Positions 11,375 through 22,100 of a stretch of 64,000 nt of DNA are shown in pieces (position 1 is the first letter of the stretch; each line of letters starts with the position of its first letter). The stretch covers positions 15,063,365-15,127,364 of the forward strand of contig CM026391.1 in the NCBI GenBank assembly GCA_014843695.1, in the 5' to 3' direction. The DNA comes from Archivesica marissinica. Lineage: Eukaryota > Mollusca > Bivalvia > Venerida > Vesicomyidae. The notes under the pieces were generated by a model. That model was not told where the DNA came from. It saw only the letters and a list, made by a program, of their open reading frames with translations, and made no database searches. The translations under genes were made by a program, and so were the position numbers.

Positions 11375-11488
11375 GTTGTTTACACTCTGATGGAGATACC
11401 AGTGATATGGATGACTTTACAGAAAGTGAAACAGACAGCATAGAAGTTGTGCCACTAAGACCATCCTTCAAACGGACATTTAGAAATG
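11375..11488 (+). CDS. CARD-domain protein, acidic linker exon
   Basis: 114 bases between acceptor ttttctattgaag and a GT donor at 11489, phase 1 at both ends, so it adds exactly 38 codons. The peptide is Asp/Glu/Ser/Thr-rich (DGDTSDMDDFTESETDS) and ends with basic PSFKRTFRN. It contains no recognisable domain. Acidic Ser/Thr runs of this kind are often casein-kinase-2 targets (general knowledge; not shown here). The exon lies right after the 73-bp array. Support rests on frame continuity, splice sites and composition. Confidence 0.7.
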
Positions 11489-11637
11489 GTACGGCAATCT
11501 ACATTAAATTTACTTTGGCCACTCTCACTTCCAAGATATTTGTATTATTTTATCTAGTTATATAATGTAGTGACAACTCTTTGTAACTCTGTCACAGTAC
11601 AGTGTTCATGGATTATCCACACAATTTGAGCAGATAT

Positions 11638-12207
11638 TTAACCCTTTCCTTCATAGAGATTTAGGTTAATATACTATTATATCTCCATACAAACGACAGC
11701 CATTTAACCCTTTCCTTCATAGAGATTTAGGTTAATATACTATTATATCTCCATACAAACGACAGCCATTTAACCCTTTCCTTCATAGAGATTTAGGTTA
11801 ATATACTATTATATCTCCATACAAACGACAGCCATTTAGCTATCATGCAGTGGGTATATGTAGTGGCCATATCTATCCTACCTCCATAGATATTACTGGG
11901 ACTTCATAGAGATTTAGGTTAATATACTATTATATCTCCATACCAACAACAGCCATTTAGCTATCATGCAGTGGGTATAAGTAGTGGCCATATCAATCCC
12001 ACCTCCATAGATATTACTGGGACTACACGCCTTTATTATGAACATTGGTTTGGCTACTACATTGTCAATGTATATCGTATTGGTAATGGCGTCGAGAGGT
12101 GCTTCTATGATGGAAAGGGTTTATGAACATTGGTTTGGCGCCTACATTGTCAATGTATATCGTATTGGTAATGGCGTCGAGAGGTGCTTCTATGATGGAA
12201 AGGGTTA
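11638..12207. mobile_element. TTAA-type MITE with both ends tandemly expanded
   Basis: Starts TTAACCCTTTCC and ends gatggaaagggtta, the inverted repeat of a family also at 29009, 42485 and 54948. TTAA plus CCC ends are the hallmark of piggyBac-type elements. Here the left end (about 66 bp, ending in cgacagcca) is repeated three times and the right end (about 85 bp, tag ttggtttggctacta-like) about twice. No transposase. Confidence 0.7.
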
Positions 12208-12799
12208 CGGCATGAAGAATTCATTTTTATACATCACCATTCAAATTAATAACTCATATTTTTATTAGTTGTATAGTTTGCAAACCACAATACATATAAA
12301 TAAATAATAGTATTATTATACCTCACGTGACTACTCAATGCAAAATTCCCATAGACAAACAGACAATATTAATTATTAATTGGGGTTCGACATTAGAGGA
12401 AGATAGATAGATATTATTTACTATTCGCCCCCGACCAGTCAATATTTACGATAATATTGACTGCCGGATGGCTTCCGGTCTGAATCATTAAACGCTCATT
12501 GGGATATTGCTAATAACAAAGCGTTTCTCTTAATAAGTAAAGGCTTATTGAACGCATATATCAAAGCTTCTAGATACTAACAGATTATATAAATAGATTT
12601 ACTGAGACAAGTCAAATATTTTCAAATACTTGTACCTGGTTTCGGTATTATAAAATAAATATTGCATTCCTGAGTGGACAATATGAAAAATATCACCCCT
12701 AGAAGCCGAGGTTAATAATCGTGTTTCTAGGGGTGATATTTTTCCTATTGCCATTGCAATATGTATATACTATCAAATATGATTTTACTTGCATTGCAG
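12208..12799. other. Intronic sequence with a perfect 20-bp hairpin
   Basis: Mostly unique AT-rich intron. At 12685-12704 and 12725-12744 lie perfect inverted 20-bp arms (gaaaaatatcacccctagaa and its complement) with a 20-base loop, just upstream of the exon acceptor at 12799. Confidence 0.7.
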
Positions 12800-13243
12800 A
12801 CAGAGTTAATAAATTACCAATACCTACACCCCGAAAACGCATTGGAAAATATGAAAATACAAAACCACTTGCTATAGTATACATACAACAACCACTGATA
12901 GACAACTTGGATAACACTGGAAGTATGCAAATTGGTCTAGCTGATTCTGAACACGAAGAAGAGAAAACAAACCTTGAATATACAAAACCACTTGCTGTAG
13001 TAGACATACCACAACCACTGATAGACAACTTGGATAAAACTGGAAGTATGCAACTTGGTCTAGCTGATGCTGAATACGAAGAAGAGAAAACAAACCTTGA
13101 AAATACAAAACCACTTGCTGTAGTAGACATACCACAACCACTGATAGACAACTTGGATAAAACTGGAAGTATGCAACTTGGTCTAGCTGATGCTGAATAC
13201 GAAGAAGAGAAAACAGACCTTGAAAATGTGGAGAAAATGAATG
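12800..13243 (+). CDS. CARD-domain protein, exon with three 41-residue repeats
   Basis: 444 bases after acceptor acttgcattgcag, donor GT at 13244, phase 1 at both ends. After a basic start (RVNKLPIPTPRKRIGKYEN) it encodes three near-identical 41-residue units that begin TKPLAVVDIPQPLIDNLD, continue with TGSMQLGLAD and end AEYEEEKTNLE. The units are 123 bp each and the DNA copies are almost identical, so the expansion is recent. No known domain; the mix of a hydrophobic stretch with an acidic tail could be a protein-binding motif repeated for avidity (inference). A decayed fourth copy lies downstream at 14331. Copy number may vary between individuals. Confidence 0.75.
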
Positions 13244-13332
13244 GTACTGTATGGTGCTCATTGTTTTGTTTATCAAATGTTGCATTTGACACAACAGTGC
13301 TTTTATTTGTTTAAAATGGCATACTAATAAAG

Positions 13333-13664
13333 TGTAGTCTGTTTGGTTTCCCGACCGTGCCCGGCTCTAATGCTTTGTGCTGTGTAGTCCATTAAGCTTG
13401 GTACCAAGTAAATAGTCTGTTTGGTTTCCCTGTGACATGCTGCTCTTGTAGGCAAGAACGAATGTGGGGACACACACGGCCGACGGTGCCCGGCTCTGAT
13501 GCTTTGTGCTGTGTAGTCCATTAAGCATGGTACCAAGTAAATAGTCTGTTTGGTTTCCCTGTGACATGCTGCTCTTGTAGGCAAGAATGAATGTGGGGAC
13601 ACACGGCCGACGGTGCCCGGCTCTGATGCTTTGTAGTCCATTAAGCTTGGTACCAAGTAAAGTA
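13333..13664. repeat. About 130-bp tandem repeat, under three copies
   Basis: Two full-length spacings (tagtctgtttggtttccc at 13413 and 13543, 130 bp apart) and a first copy shortened to 78 bp. Intronic; no function seen. Confidence 0.85.
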
Positions 13665-13807
13665 GTATCATTGTTATATATGTATAACTTGGTTGTGATC
13701 ATATTTAGCTTAGGATTAAATAACGGACACCACCAACAATTTACTTACTGTTAATAATCTTTATGTATATTTTGAAGAGCCATAACTTTTCGTGTAACCA
13801 ATTATTG

Positions 13808-14004
13808 ACAACCTGTTTTAACAACTTATATTAATCACTCTCGTTGTCGCGGATGAAAGCGTAAATGTGGTTATTTGTGTGGGAGGTATCTGGAGAAAAC
13901 CCACCTGTCCGATCTGGCGACCACCGTACCATCTCACTCACATATTTCCCGTTCCGAGGATCGAACCCGGGTTGCATTGGTGAGAACTGAGCGCAATTGG
14001 ACAG
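13808..14004 (-). mobile_element. tRNA-derived SINE, family A (5'-to-3' on minus strand)
   Basis: Carries, reversed, the tRNA-like head with B box gggttcgatcctcgg and the common tail (gattaatataagttgttaaa). Faces the next SINE, so the pair makes a roughly 200-bp inverted repeat within one intron. Confidence 0.85.
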
Positions 14005-14045
14005 CCATGTTTGAAATGAAGTTACTGATGAAGAAACTAACGGAG

Positions 14046-14287
14046 CTGTCCGATTAGCGCAGTGGTTAGCACTCTAGCTTCTCACCAATGCGACCCGGGT
14101 TCGATCCTCGGACAGGGAAGTATGTGAGATGGTAAGATGGTCGCCAGATCGGACAGGTGGGTTTTCTCCGGGTACTCCGGTTTCCTCCCACATGAATGAC
14201 CACATATACGCTTTCATCCGAGCCAACGTGAGTGATTAATATAAGTTGTTAAAACTTGCTTCGCAATAAATAAAGTATATAAAAAAA
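14046..14287 (+). mobile_element. tRNA-derived SINE, family A, with target-site duplication
   Basis: Full-length copy: head ctgtccgattagcgcagtgg with A and B boxes, body with gttttctccgggtactccgg, tail gattaatataagttgttaaa and aataaagt. It is flanked by perfect direct repeats actaacggag at 14036-14045 and 14288-14297, proof of a retroposed insertion. Confidence 0.92.
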
Positions 14288-14330
14288 ACTAACGGAGGGA
14301 CAGATAAAACTATTAACCTAAGCTAAGACG

Positions 14331-14455
14331 ATGCCAAGTACTATTTCAGATATAACAGACAATACTAACAATATCTGTAGGAATTGTACAGAAAGAATGG
14401 TGCAGTACTTGGTTTAACTGATTTTGAACTTGAATTTTAGAAGAAGTTATTTAAG
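14331..14455 (+). pseudogene. Decayed copy of the 41-residue repeat exon
   Basis: The segment can be aligned by eye to the repeat units of exon 12800-13243: cca-agt-act-att corresponds to the PLAVVD start, gacaatactaac to DNLDK, and acttggtttaactgat to LGLAD. Substitutions, a deletion in the middle and in-frame stops (taa near 14419, tag near 14449) remove coding capacity. An acceptor-like tatttcag is present near 14354 but no coherent exon can be built. It is best read as a relic of a once larger repeat region. Confidence 0.5.
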
Positions 14456-14531
14456 TTTAGTTCATGTCGACTGGCAAAGAACTTTTAAAATGCACACTGG
14501 TTCCTATAAATTACTTCTGATTTCTCTGTAG

Positions 14532-14681
14532 GTCAGCAAATTTGTCGAAAGAAGGTGAAGTCGACATTTAAAAGCAAGTGCAAAGTGAAGAAAATATATC
14601 GGGCAAAACTTAGCAATAGAAGAAAACCTATGAATTGTATATCAGGAAATAATGAAGAATTACAAATGAAGTTTAATAAAG
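14532..14681 (+). CDS. CARD-domain protein, basic exon
   Basis: 150 bases between acceptor tttctctgtag and a consensus donor aaag/gtaagc at 14682, phase 1 at both ends. The peptide is strongly basic: QQICRKKVKSTFKSKCK, then VKKIYRAKLSNRRKP, ending NNEELQMKFNK. Clusters of Lys and Arg could serve as a nuclear localisation signal or RNA/DNA contact (inference). No known fold recognised. Strong splice signals and frame continuity with neighbours support it. Confidence 0.75.
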
Positions 14682-14731
14682 GTAAGCTGTAATATCTTGG
14701 TAGAAACTAAAGCAGAAACTAATGCATGTAA

Positions 14732-15440
14732 GTCTGAGGCCCTGGTACGGTAATCATTCTGAGGCCCTGAAACAAGTACGGTAATCATTCTGAGGCCCTG
14801 GTACGGTAATCATTCTGAGGCCCTGGTACGGTAATCATTCTGAGGCCCTGGTACGGTAATCATTCTGAGGACCTGGTACGGTAATCATTCTGAGGACCTG
14901 GTACGGTAATCATTCTGAGGCCCTGGTACGGTAATCATTCTGAGGCCCTGGTACGGTAATCATTCTGAGGACCTGGTACGGTAATCATTCTGAGGCCCTG
15001 GTACGGTAATCATTCTGAGGCCCTGGTACGGTAATCATTCTGAGGACCTGGTACGGTAATCATTCTGAGGCCCTGGTACGGTAATCATTCTGAGGCCCTG
15101 GTACGTAATCTTCTGAGGCCCTGGTACGGTAATCATTCTGGGCCCTGGTACGGTATCATTCTGAGGACCTGGTACGGTAATCATTCTGAGGCCCTGGTAC
15201 GGTAATCATTCTGAGGCCCTGGTACGGTAATCATTCTGAGGCCCTGGTACGGTAATCATTCTGAGGACCTGGTACGGTAATCATTCTGAGGACCTGGTAC
15301 GGTAATCATTCTGAGGCCCTGGTACGGTAATCATTCTGAGGACCTGGTACGGTAATCATTCTGAGGACCTGGTACGGTAATCATTCTGAGGCCCTGGTAC
15401 GGTAATCATTCTGAGGCCCTGGTACGGTAATCATTCTGAG
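14732..15440. repeat. 25-bp tandem array (about 28 copies)
   Basis: Unit tag: attctgaggccctggtacgg. Two alternating types (ggccctgg and ggacctgg) are interspersed. A few copies near 15110-15160 have single-base losses. Confidence 0.95.
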
Positions 15441-15802
15441 ACACTGGCAATCATTCAAAGTATACAATGAGGTACATCTCTAATTTTCTATTACCTCCCT
15501 TGGCAGATAGTCTGATTTATTCCAAAATGTGAATATGTCCTTTTAGTTATAATCCTTGGATTTTACTGTTGTTCCCTAACCAGATGTTGCGGTATGATAA
15601 ATGTGATTTTATCAAAATTGTGTTAATTAACTGAAAACATACTTTTACAAATAAGTACCCATTGCATATAATGTATGAGATCTGTCGAGATATAGTAATT
15701 TAATACTCATTAGAAGCGATAGTGGAATAAAATTGCTAGAATTTGTGTAAAGGAAACAACGATAAAAACAGGAAAACACTTAATATGACCTATCTACTTT
15801 TA
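15441..15802. other. Intronic unique sequence
   Basis: AT-rich, no exon, element or hairpin recognised. Confidence 0.5.
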
Positions 15803-16275
15803 GGGATTATTCAGGGGCAGTAACTCACCCATGTCTCTCATTGATTGTATTAGTGAGTAAGTATTCAGGGGCAGTAACTGACAGATGTCTCTCATTGATT
15901 GTATTAGTGAGTAAGTATTCAGGGGCAGTAACTGACAGATGTCTCTCATTGATTGTATTAGTGAGTAAGCATTCAGGGGCAGTAACTGACAGATGTCTCT
16001 CATTGATTGTATTAGTGAGTAAGCATTCAGGGGCAGTAACTGACAGATGTCTCTCATTGATTGTATTACTGAGTAAGTATTCAGGGGCAGTAACTGACAG
16101 ATGTCTCTCATTGATTGTATTAGTGAGTAAGCATTCAGGGGCAGTAACTGACAGATGTCTCTCATTGATTGTATTAGTGAGTAAGTATTCAGGGGCAGTA
16201 ACTGACAGATGTCTCTCATTGATTGTATTAGTGAGTAAGTATTCAGGGGCAGTAACTGACCGATGTCTCTTATTA
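15803..16275. repeat. 54-bp tandem array (about 8.5 copies)
   Basis: Unit tag: tctctcattgattgtattag. Highly homogeneous; 54 bp is a multiple of three, which opens spurious frames on both strands. Confidence 0.95.
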
Positions 16276-16365
16276 TAATATCAATGGCATACTTTTACCT
16301 AATATGCAATTAATAAATTATTAATCAAGGCTGCTCATGCTGTTATATTTAACATTATTTGGTAC

Positions 16366-16881
16366 TTAAAGCGACACTACATCAGTGAAAAACGCAAATT
16401 TCTACAGAATATATTTTCCTATTATGCGGTATAATATTTTTCCAAATATTTGTCTCAAAAACTGCGTATTTCAACTAATAAAAAAATGTTCTTTACGCGG
16501 TTTGTTGACAAAACAAAATAATGTAAATAGGGTCGACATCCATGTGTAATGCAACTCGTGTATCCTGAATAACACGATTTATGGTACATATTTACCGTTA
16601 TATCTCACATGTGTGCCTATGTATATTTATTTGTAGACTAATCTTAGTTAAATGATCTCTAAACGACATTATCTCGCGCTTAGTATTGACTCCAATGGCA
16701 AAAAAACCCCGTCAATTCAGGAGCATGGATGACCATTATATGACATCCTACTTTCAATTTTGAAAGTATGTAGAACACAAAAACACTGTTCATTGATTCA
16801 ATATTAGTGTTCGAATGTATTCGGAAGAATTTGTAGTAGCAATGCATTTTATTTGTTTTTTGCGATGTAATGTCGCTTTAA
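16366..16881. mobile_element. 516-bp MITE, copy 1 (AAAGCGACA family)
   Basis: Begins ttaaagcgacactacatc and ends with the inverted form gatgtaatgtcgctttaa. Interior non-coding. Parts of the same element are found at 30130-30418 plus 31738-31795 (split by a retrotransposon) and 58745-59225 (split by another MITE). Confidence 0.8.
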
Positions 16882-16929
16882 TTAAATAGAGTAATTATAA
16901 TATAGGTGCATGTCCGTTTTCTTATGCAG

Positions 16930-17082
16930 GAAAACCTCTAATTAGGCGTGACCGAATGTTGAGAGCTAATGATGATAGGAATCGTAGTACTAAGCCAGAA
17001 TGTGAAACAACAAGCAAAAACCTTCCTCCAGAGCTTGGAGAGCTTCGGCAGAAGGAAGACACTGATGTGCAACAAGCAACAG
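16930..17082 (+). CDS. CARD-domain protein, exon with a possible GC donor
   Basis: 153 bases after acceptor ttcttatgcag, entering in phase 1. The peptide is charged and low in hydrophobics (KPLIRRDRMLRANDDRNRS, then CETTSKNLPPELGELRQKE). The only way to leave in phase 1 before the in-frame TAA at 17109-17111 is a GC donor (acag/gcaaat, GC at 17083). GC-AG introns are a known minor class. The alternative is that this exon is terminal: the frame would end after QATGKYHLIKIH and an AATAAA lies about 36 bases past the stop. Because two later exons keep the same phase, both forms may be used. Confidence 0.65.
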
Positions 17083-17324
17083 GCAAATACCATCTCATTA
17101 AAATTCACTAAAGTGTAGCATAGTCGAAGCTGGATCGTAATTATTCAATAAATTTAACAACTCGTTTAATATTGCATGTTATCCTGTTTACCTTTATGTT
17201 TACCTTTTTCCATTGATCCTCATTTTCAACATACATAATAAAGTAAATTTGCTCAATGTTGTAGTTATCAGTAAAAATGAAAGGAAAATGTGTTTGTTTG
17301 TTGGTTTTAAAGTAACACCAATAT

Positions 17325-17465
17325 TTTAGGTCATATGATGACTGTTCAGTTCTTACCAGTAATAGTGGAGAACCCAGGTCCCCCCCCCCCATCCAAGCAG
17401 TAGTTCAGGCACAAATGGACACATGTATAGAACCACTGACCACCCGCAAGTCAGTTGGAAATCCA
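17325..17465 (-). mobile_element. tRNA-derived SINE, family D, partial
   Basis: Minus strand shows the D body (gtcagtggttctatac and a following gcctgaactactgc). The head is missing. A run of ten C at 17382-17391 lies within it. Confidence 0.6.
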
Positions 17466-17472
17466 ATAAGCT

Positions 17473-17565
17473 TTTAACTTTCATTTCAATCCACTTGTAT
17501 TTATTGTGTACAGAATTATTTGTTGTAAATTATGTTATATAATGTCGAATAAATATGTTTAAACC
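17473..17565. repeat. Dispersed repeat with retroelement-like tail
   Basis: The segment from tcaatccacttgtatttatt to aataaatatgtttaaac recurs at 62757-62842, and partly at 26880-26960. Confidence 0.6.
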
Positions 17566-17650
17566 AAGTCAGTCGGAAAGAAATTGCAAAGAAGCTATAT
17601 TTTTTGTGTTTTCAATTTTAAAAATTCCAATTATGCTGTTAATCTACCAG

Positions 17651-18145
17651 GTAATGATATCAACGTCCTAAATGACGATACAGATACACAACCGGCATAT
17701 TACTCAGAGCCGTTTAGAAGCCACCGAAGTAGAGAAGATGAAGATATATTTACGACATGTGAACAAGTAAATACCAAGAATCTCGCCTACAGCCAAAACG
17801 AAACAACAAGCTGCACTCGCTCAAAGCAAAGGAATATGTCTCAGACAGACGAGCTGATAGATATACTTAAGTGTTGCAATAACGTAACTACAGATGGAGA
17901 TTACATTCTGAAAAGTAATGTAGAACTTGGAACTATCACAAAAGAAAACCTAAACCCAGATCTAAGAAACAACTTAGAAACTGTTAGAGATCTGAAAGTG
18001 AAATTGAATAGTTTAATACATGACGATAAGGTTTCGCAAAAAAAACTAGTATTACAAGAGGATGTTAATGAAATGCTTAAGAGAAAGAGAGACATAACAG
18101 ACATACTAAGCATTAAGGAAAAGGAAGCAAAGGCTCTAGAAGCAG
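17651..18145 (+). CDS. CARD-domain protein, coiled-coil exon
   Basis: 495 bases after acceptor gttaatctaccag, donor GT at 18146 (agcag/gtgaga), phase 1 at both ends. The first third is polar (NDDTDTQPAYYSEPFRSHR). The second half has long charged helices with regular Leu/Val/Ile spacing (ENLNPDLRNNLETVRDLKVK, then LNSLIHDDKVSQKKLVL, then DVNEMLKRKRDITDILSIK) that look like a coiled coil of about 80 residues, suiting oligomerisation beside the CARD (inference). The last 24 bases of the exon together with the donor are the founder of the tandem array that follows. Confidence 0.8.
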
Positions 18146-18755
18146 GTGAGAGTTTTAGTTTGTACTATTGGTGATGTAGGAAGCAAGTCTCTGGAAGCAG
18201 GTGAGAGTTTGTACTATTGGTGATGTAGGAAGCAAGTCTCTGGCAGTAGGTGGGAGTTTTAGTTTGTACTATTGGTGATGTAGGAGGCAAGTCTCTGGCA
18301 GTAGGTGGGAGTTTTAGTTTGTACTATTGGTGATGTAGGAAGCAAGTCTCTGGAAGCAGGTGATAGTTTGTACTATTGGTGATGTAGGAAGCAAGTCTCT
18401 GGCAGTAGGTGGGAGTTTTAGTTTGTACTATTGGTGATGTAGGAGGCAAGTCTCTGGCAGTAGGTGGGAGTTTTAGTTTGTACTATTGGTGATGTAGGAA
18501 GCAAGTCTCTGGAAGCAGGTGATAGTTTGTACTATTGGTGATGTAGGAAGCAAGTCTCTGGCAGTAGGTGGGAGTTTTAGTTTGTACTATTGGTGATGTA
18601 GGAGGCAAGTCTCTGGCAGTAGGTGGGAGTTTTAGTTTGTACTATTGGTGATGTAGGAAGCAAGTCTCTGGAAGCAGGTGATAGTTTGTACTATTGGTGA
18701 TGTAGGAAGCAAGTCTCTGGCAGCAGGTGGGAGTTTTAGTTTGTACTATTGGTGA
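18122..18755. repeat. Tandem array founded on an exon-intron junction (12 copies)
   Basis: Copy 1 is the real end of the previous exon plus its donor. Eleven more copies follow, of 49 or 55 bp. They keep the exon-end sequence (ggaagcaagtctctgg) and a donor-like caggtgaga, caggtgata or taggtggga. After copy 2 the order 55-55-49 repeats, a 159-bp higher-order unit present about three times. Confidence 0.93.
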
Positions 18756-19009
18756 CTGTGGCTATGTTTACTATTTTTGGTCTCTGTATTTAAAGAGTTC
18801 TTGATGTACAATATTTTCATCTTGCACATTGACATTCAGTAACAAGCTTGTATGATTAGTATTAGATTAGTTTTGGAAACTACTTTTCTGTAGCACAAAA
18901 GTAACAATCGTTATTCACCCAAAATAGTTTGGCCTTGTTTAGTTTGTAAAACACAATAGGTTAAGATTGTAAATTGATAAGATCCTGTTACATTATAGTT
19001 TATACACAT
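18756..19009. other. Intronic unique sequence
   Basis: No exon or repeat recognised between the junction array and a SINE fragment. Confidence 0.5.
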
Positions 19010-19150
19010 TTATTTTGGCTAGATTGCGAAACAAGTTTTTACAACATTATATTGATCGCTCTTAAGACCTCATTCCTGATGGAATCCATCGCCATGAGGG
19101 AGAGAGAAGATGCAATGTGGAGTTTAAGTGTCCTATGTTATACTGTGACA
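19010..19150 (-). mobile_element. tRNA-derived SINE, family B, 5' part missing
   Basis: Reversed tail (attgcgaaacaagtttttac) and body (gacctcattcctgatggaat). The tRNA head is absent where the next array begins. Confidence 0.75.
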
Positions 19151-19157
19151 TAGATCT

Positions 19158-22100
19158 CGGGTAGGGAATAAACACGGGCTCAACACCTGATGTGATTACA
19201 TATATACGGGCTCAACACCTGATGTGATTACATATACACACGGGCTAAACACCTGATGTGATTACATATAAACATGGGCTCAACACCTGATGTGATTACA
19301 TATAAACATAGGCTCAACACCTGATGTGATTACATACAAACACGGGCTCAACACCTGATGTGATTACATATAAACAAGGGCTCAACACCTGATGTGATTA
19401 CATACAAACACGGGCTCAACACCTGATGTGATTACATATAAACAAGGGCTCAACACCTGATGTGATTACATACAAACACGGGCTCAACACCTGATGTGAT
19501 TACATACAAACACGGGCTCAACACCTGATGTGATTACATACAAACACGGGCTCAACACCTGATGTGATTACATACAAACACGGGCTCAACACCTGATGTG
19601 ATTACATATAAACACGGGCTCAACATCTGATGTGATTACATATAAACACGGGCTCAACACCTGATGTGATTACATATACATGGGCTCAACACCTGATGTG
19701 ATTACATATAAACACGGGTTCAACACCTGATGTGATTACATATACACGGGCTCAACACCTGATGTGATTACATATACACACGGGCTCAGCACCTGATGTG
19801 ATTACATATAAACATGGGTTCAACACCTGATGTGATTACATATAAACACGGGCTCAACACCTGATGTGATTACATATAAACACGGGTTCAACACCTGATG
19901 TGATTACATATACACACGGGCTCAACACCTGATGTGATTACATATAAACACGGGCTCAACACCTGATGTGATTACATATAAACACGGGCTCAACACCTGA
20001 TGTGAATACATATACACTGGCTCAACACCTGATGTGATTACATATAAACACGGGCTCAACACCTGATGTGATTACATATACACACGGGCTCAACACCTGA
20101 TGTGATTACATAAACACGGGCTCAACACCTGATGTGATTACATATAAACACGAGCTCAACACCTGATGTGGTTGCATATACACTGGCTCAACACCTGATG
20201 TGATTACATATAAACACGGGCTCAACACCTGATGTGATTACATATAAACACGGGCTCAACACCTGATGTGATTACATATACACACGGGCTCAACACCTGA
20301 TGTGATTACATATAAACACTGGCTCAACACCTGATGTGATTACATATACACTGGCTCAACACCTGATGTGATTACATATAAACACGGGCTCAACACCTGA
20401 TGTGATTACATATAAACACGAGCTCAACACCTGATGTGATTACATATAAACATGGGCTCAACACCTGATGTGATTACATATAAACACGGGCTCAACACCT
20501 GATGTGATTACATATAAACACGGGCTCAACACCTGATGTGATTACATATACACACGGGCTCAACACCTGATGTGATTACATAAACACGGGCTCAACACCT
20601 GATGTGATTACATATACACACGGGCTCAACACCTGATGTGATTACATATAAACACTGGCTCAACACCTGATGTGATTACATATACACTGGCTCAACACCT
20701 GATGTGATTACATAAACACGGGCTCAACACCTGATGTGATTACATATACACTGGCTCAACACCTGATGTGATTACATATAAACACGGGCTCAACACCTGA
20801 TGTGATTACATATAAACACGGGCTCAACACCTGATGTGATTACATAAACACGGGCTCAACACCTGATGTGATTACATATACACATGGGCTCAACACCTGA
20901 TGTGGTTGCATATACACACGGGCTCAACACCTGATGTGATTACATATAAACACTGGCTCAACACATGATGTGATTACATATAAACACGGGCTCAACACCT
21001 GATGTGATTACATATAAACACGGGCTCAACACCTGATGTGATTACATATACACACGGGCTCAACACCTGATGTAATTACATATACACACGGGCTCAACAC
21101 CTGTGATTACATAAACACGGGCTCAACACCTGATGTGATTACATTATACACGGGCTCAACACCTGATGTGATTACATATAAACACGGGCTCAACACCTGA
21201 TGTGATTACATATACACACGGGGTCAACACCTGATGTGATTACATATAAACATGGGCTCAACACCTGATGTGATTACATATAAACACGGGCTCAACACCT
21301 GATGTGATTACATATAAACACGGGCTCAACACCTGATGTGATTACATATAAACACGGGCTCAACACCTGATGTGATTACATATACACGGGCTCAACACCT
21401 GATGTGACTACATAAACACGGGCTCAACACCTGATGTGATTACACATACACACGGGTTCAACACCTGATGTGATTACATATAAACACGGGCTCAACACCT
21501 GATGTGATTACATATAAACACGAGCTCAACACCTGATGTGATTACATATACACGGGCTCAACACCTGATGTGATTACATATAAACACGGGCTCAACACCT
21601 GATGTGATTACATATAAACACGGGCTCAACACCTGATGTGATTACATATACACACGGGCTCAACACCTGATGTGATTACATAAACACGGGCTCAACACCT
21701 GATGTGATTACATATAAACACGGGCTCAACACCTGATGTGATTACATAAACACGGGCTCAACACCTGATGTGATTACATATACACATGGGCTCAACACCT
21801 GATGTGGTTGCATATACACATGGGCTCAACACCTGATGTGATTACATATAAACACTGGCTCAACACATGATGTGATTACATATAAACACGGGCTCAACAC
21901 CTGATGTGATTACATATAAACACGGGCTCAACACCTGATGTGATTACATATACACACGGGCTCAACACCTGATGTAATTACATATACACACAGGCTCAAC
22001 ACCTGTGATTACATAAACACGGGCTCAACACCTGATGTGATTACATTATACACGGGCTCAACACCTGATGTGATTACATATAAACACGGGCTCAACACCT

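Noticed and set aside
14046..14120. Functional tRNA gene
   Set aside because: A and B boxes are present, but acceptor stems do not pair and the element has a SINE body, tail and target-site duplication. The same applies to 7540, 43435 and 63885.
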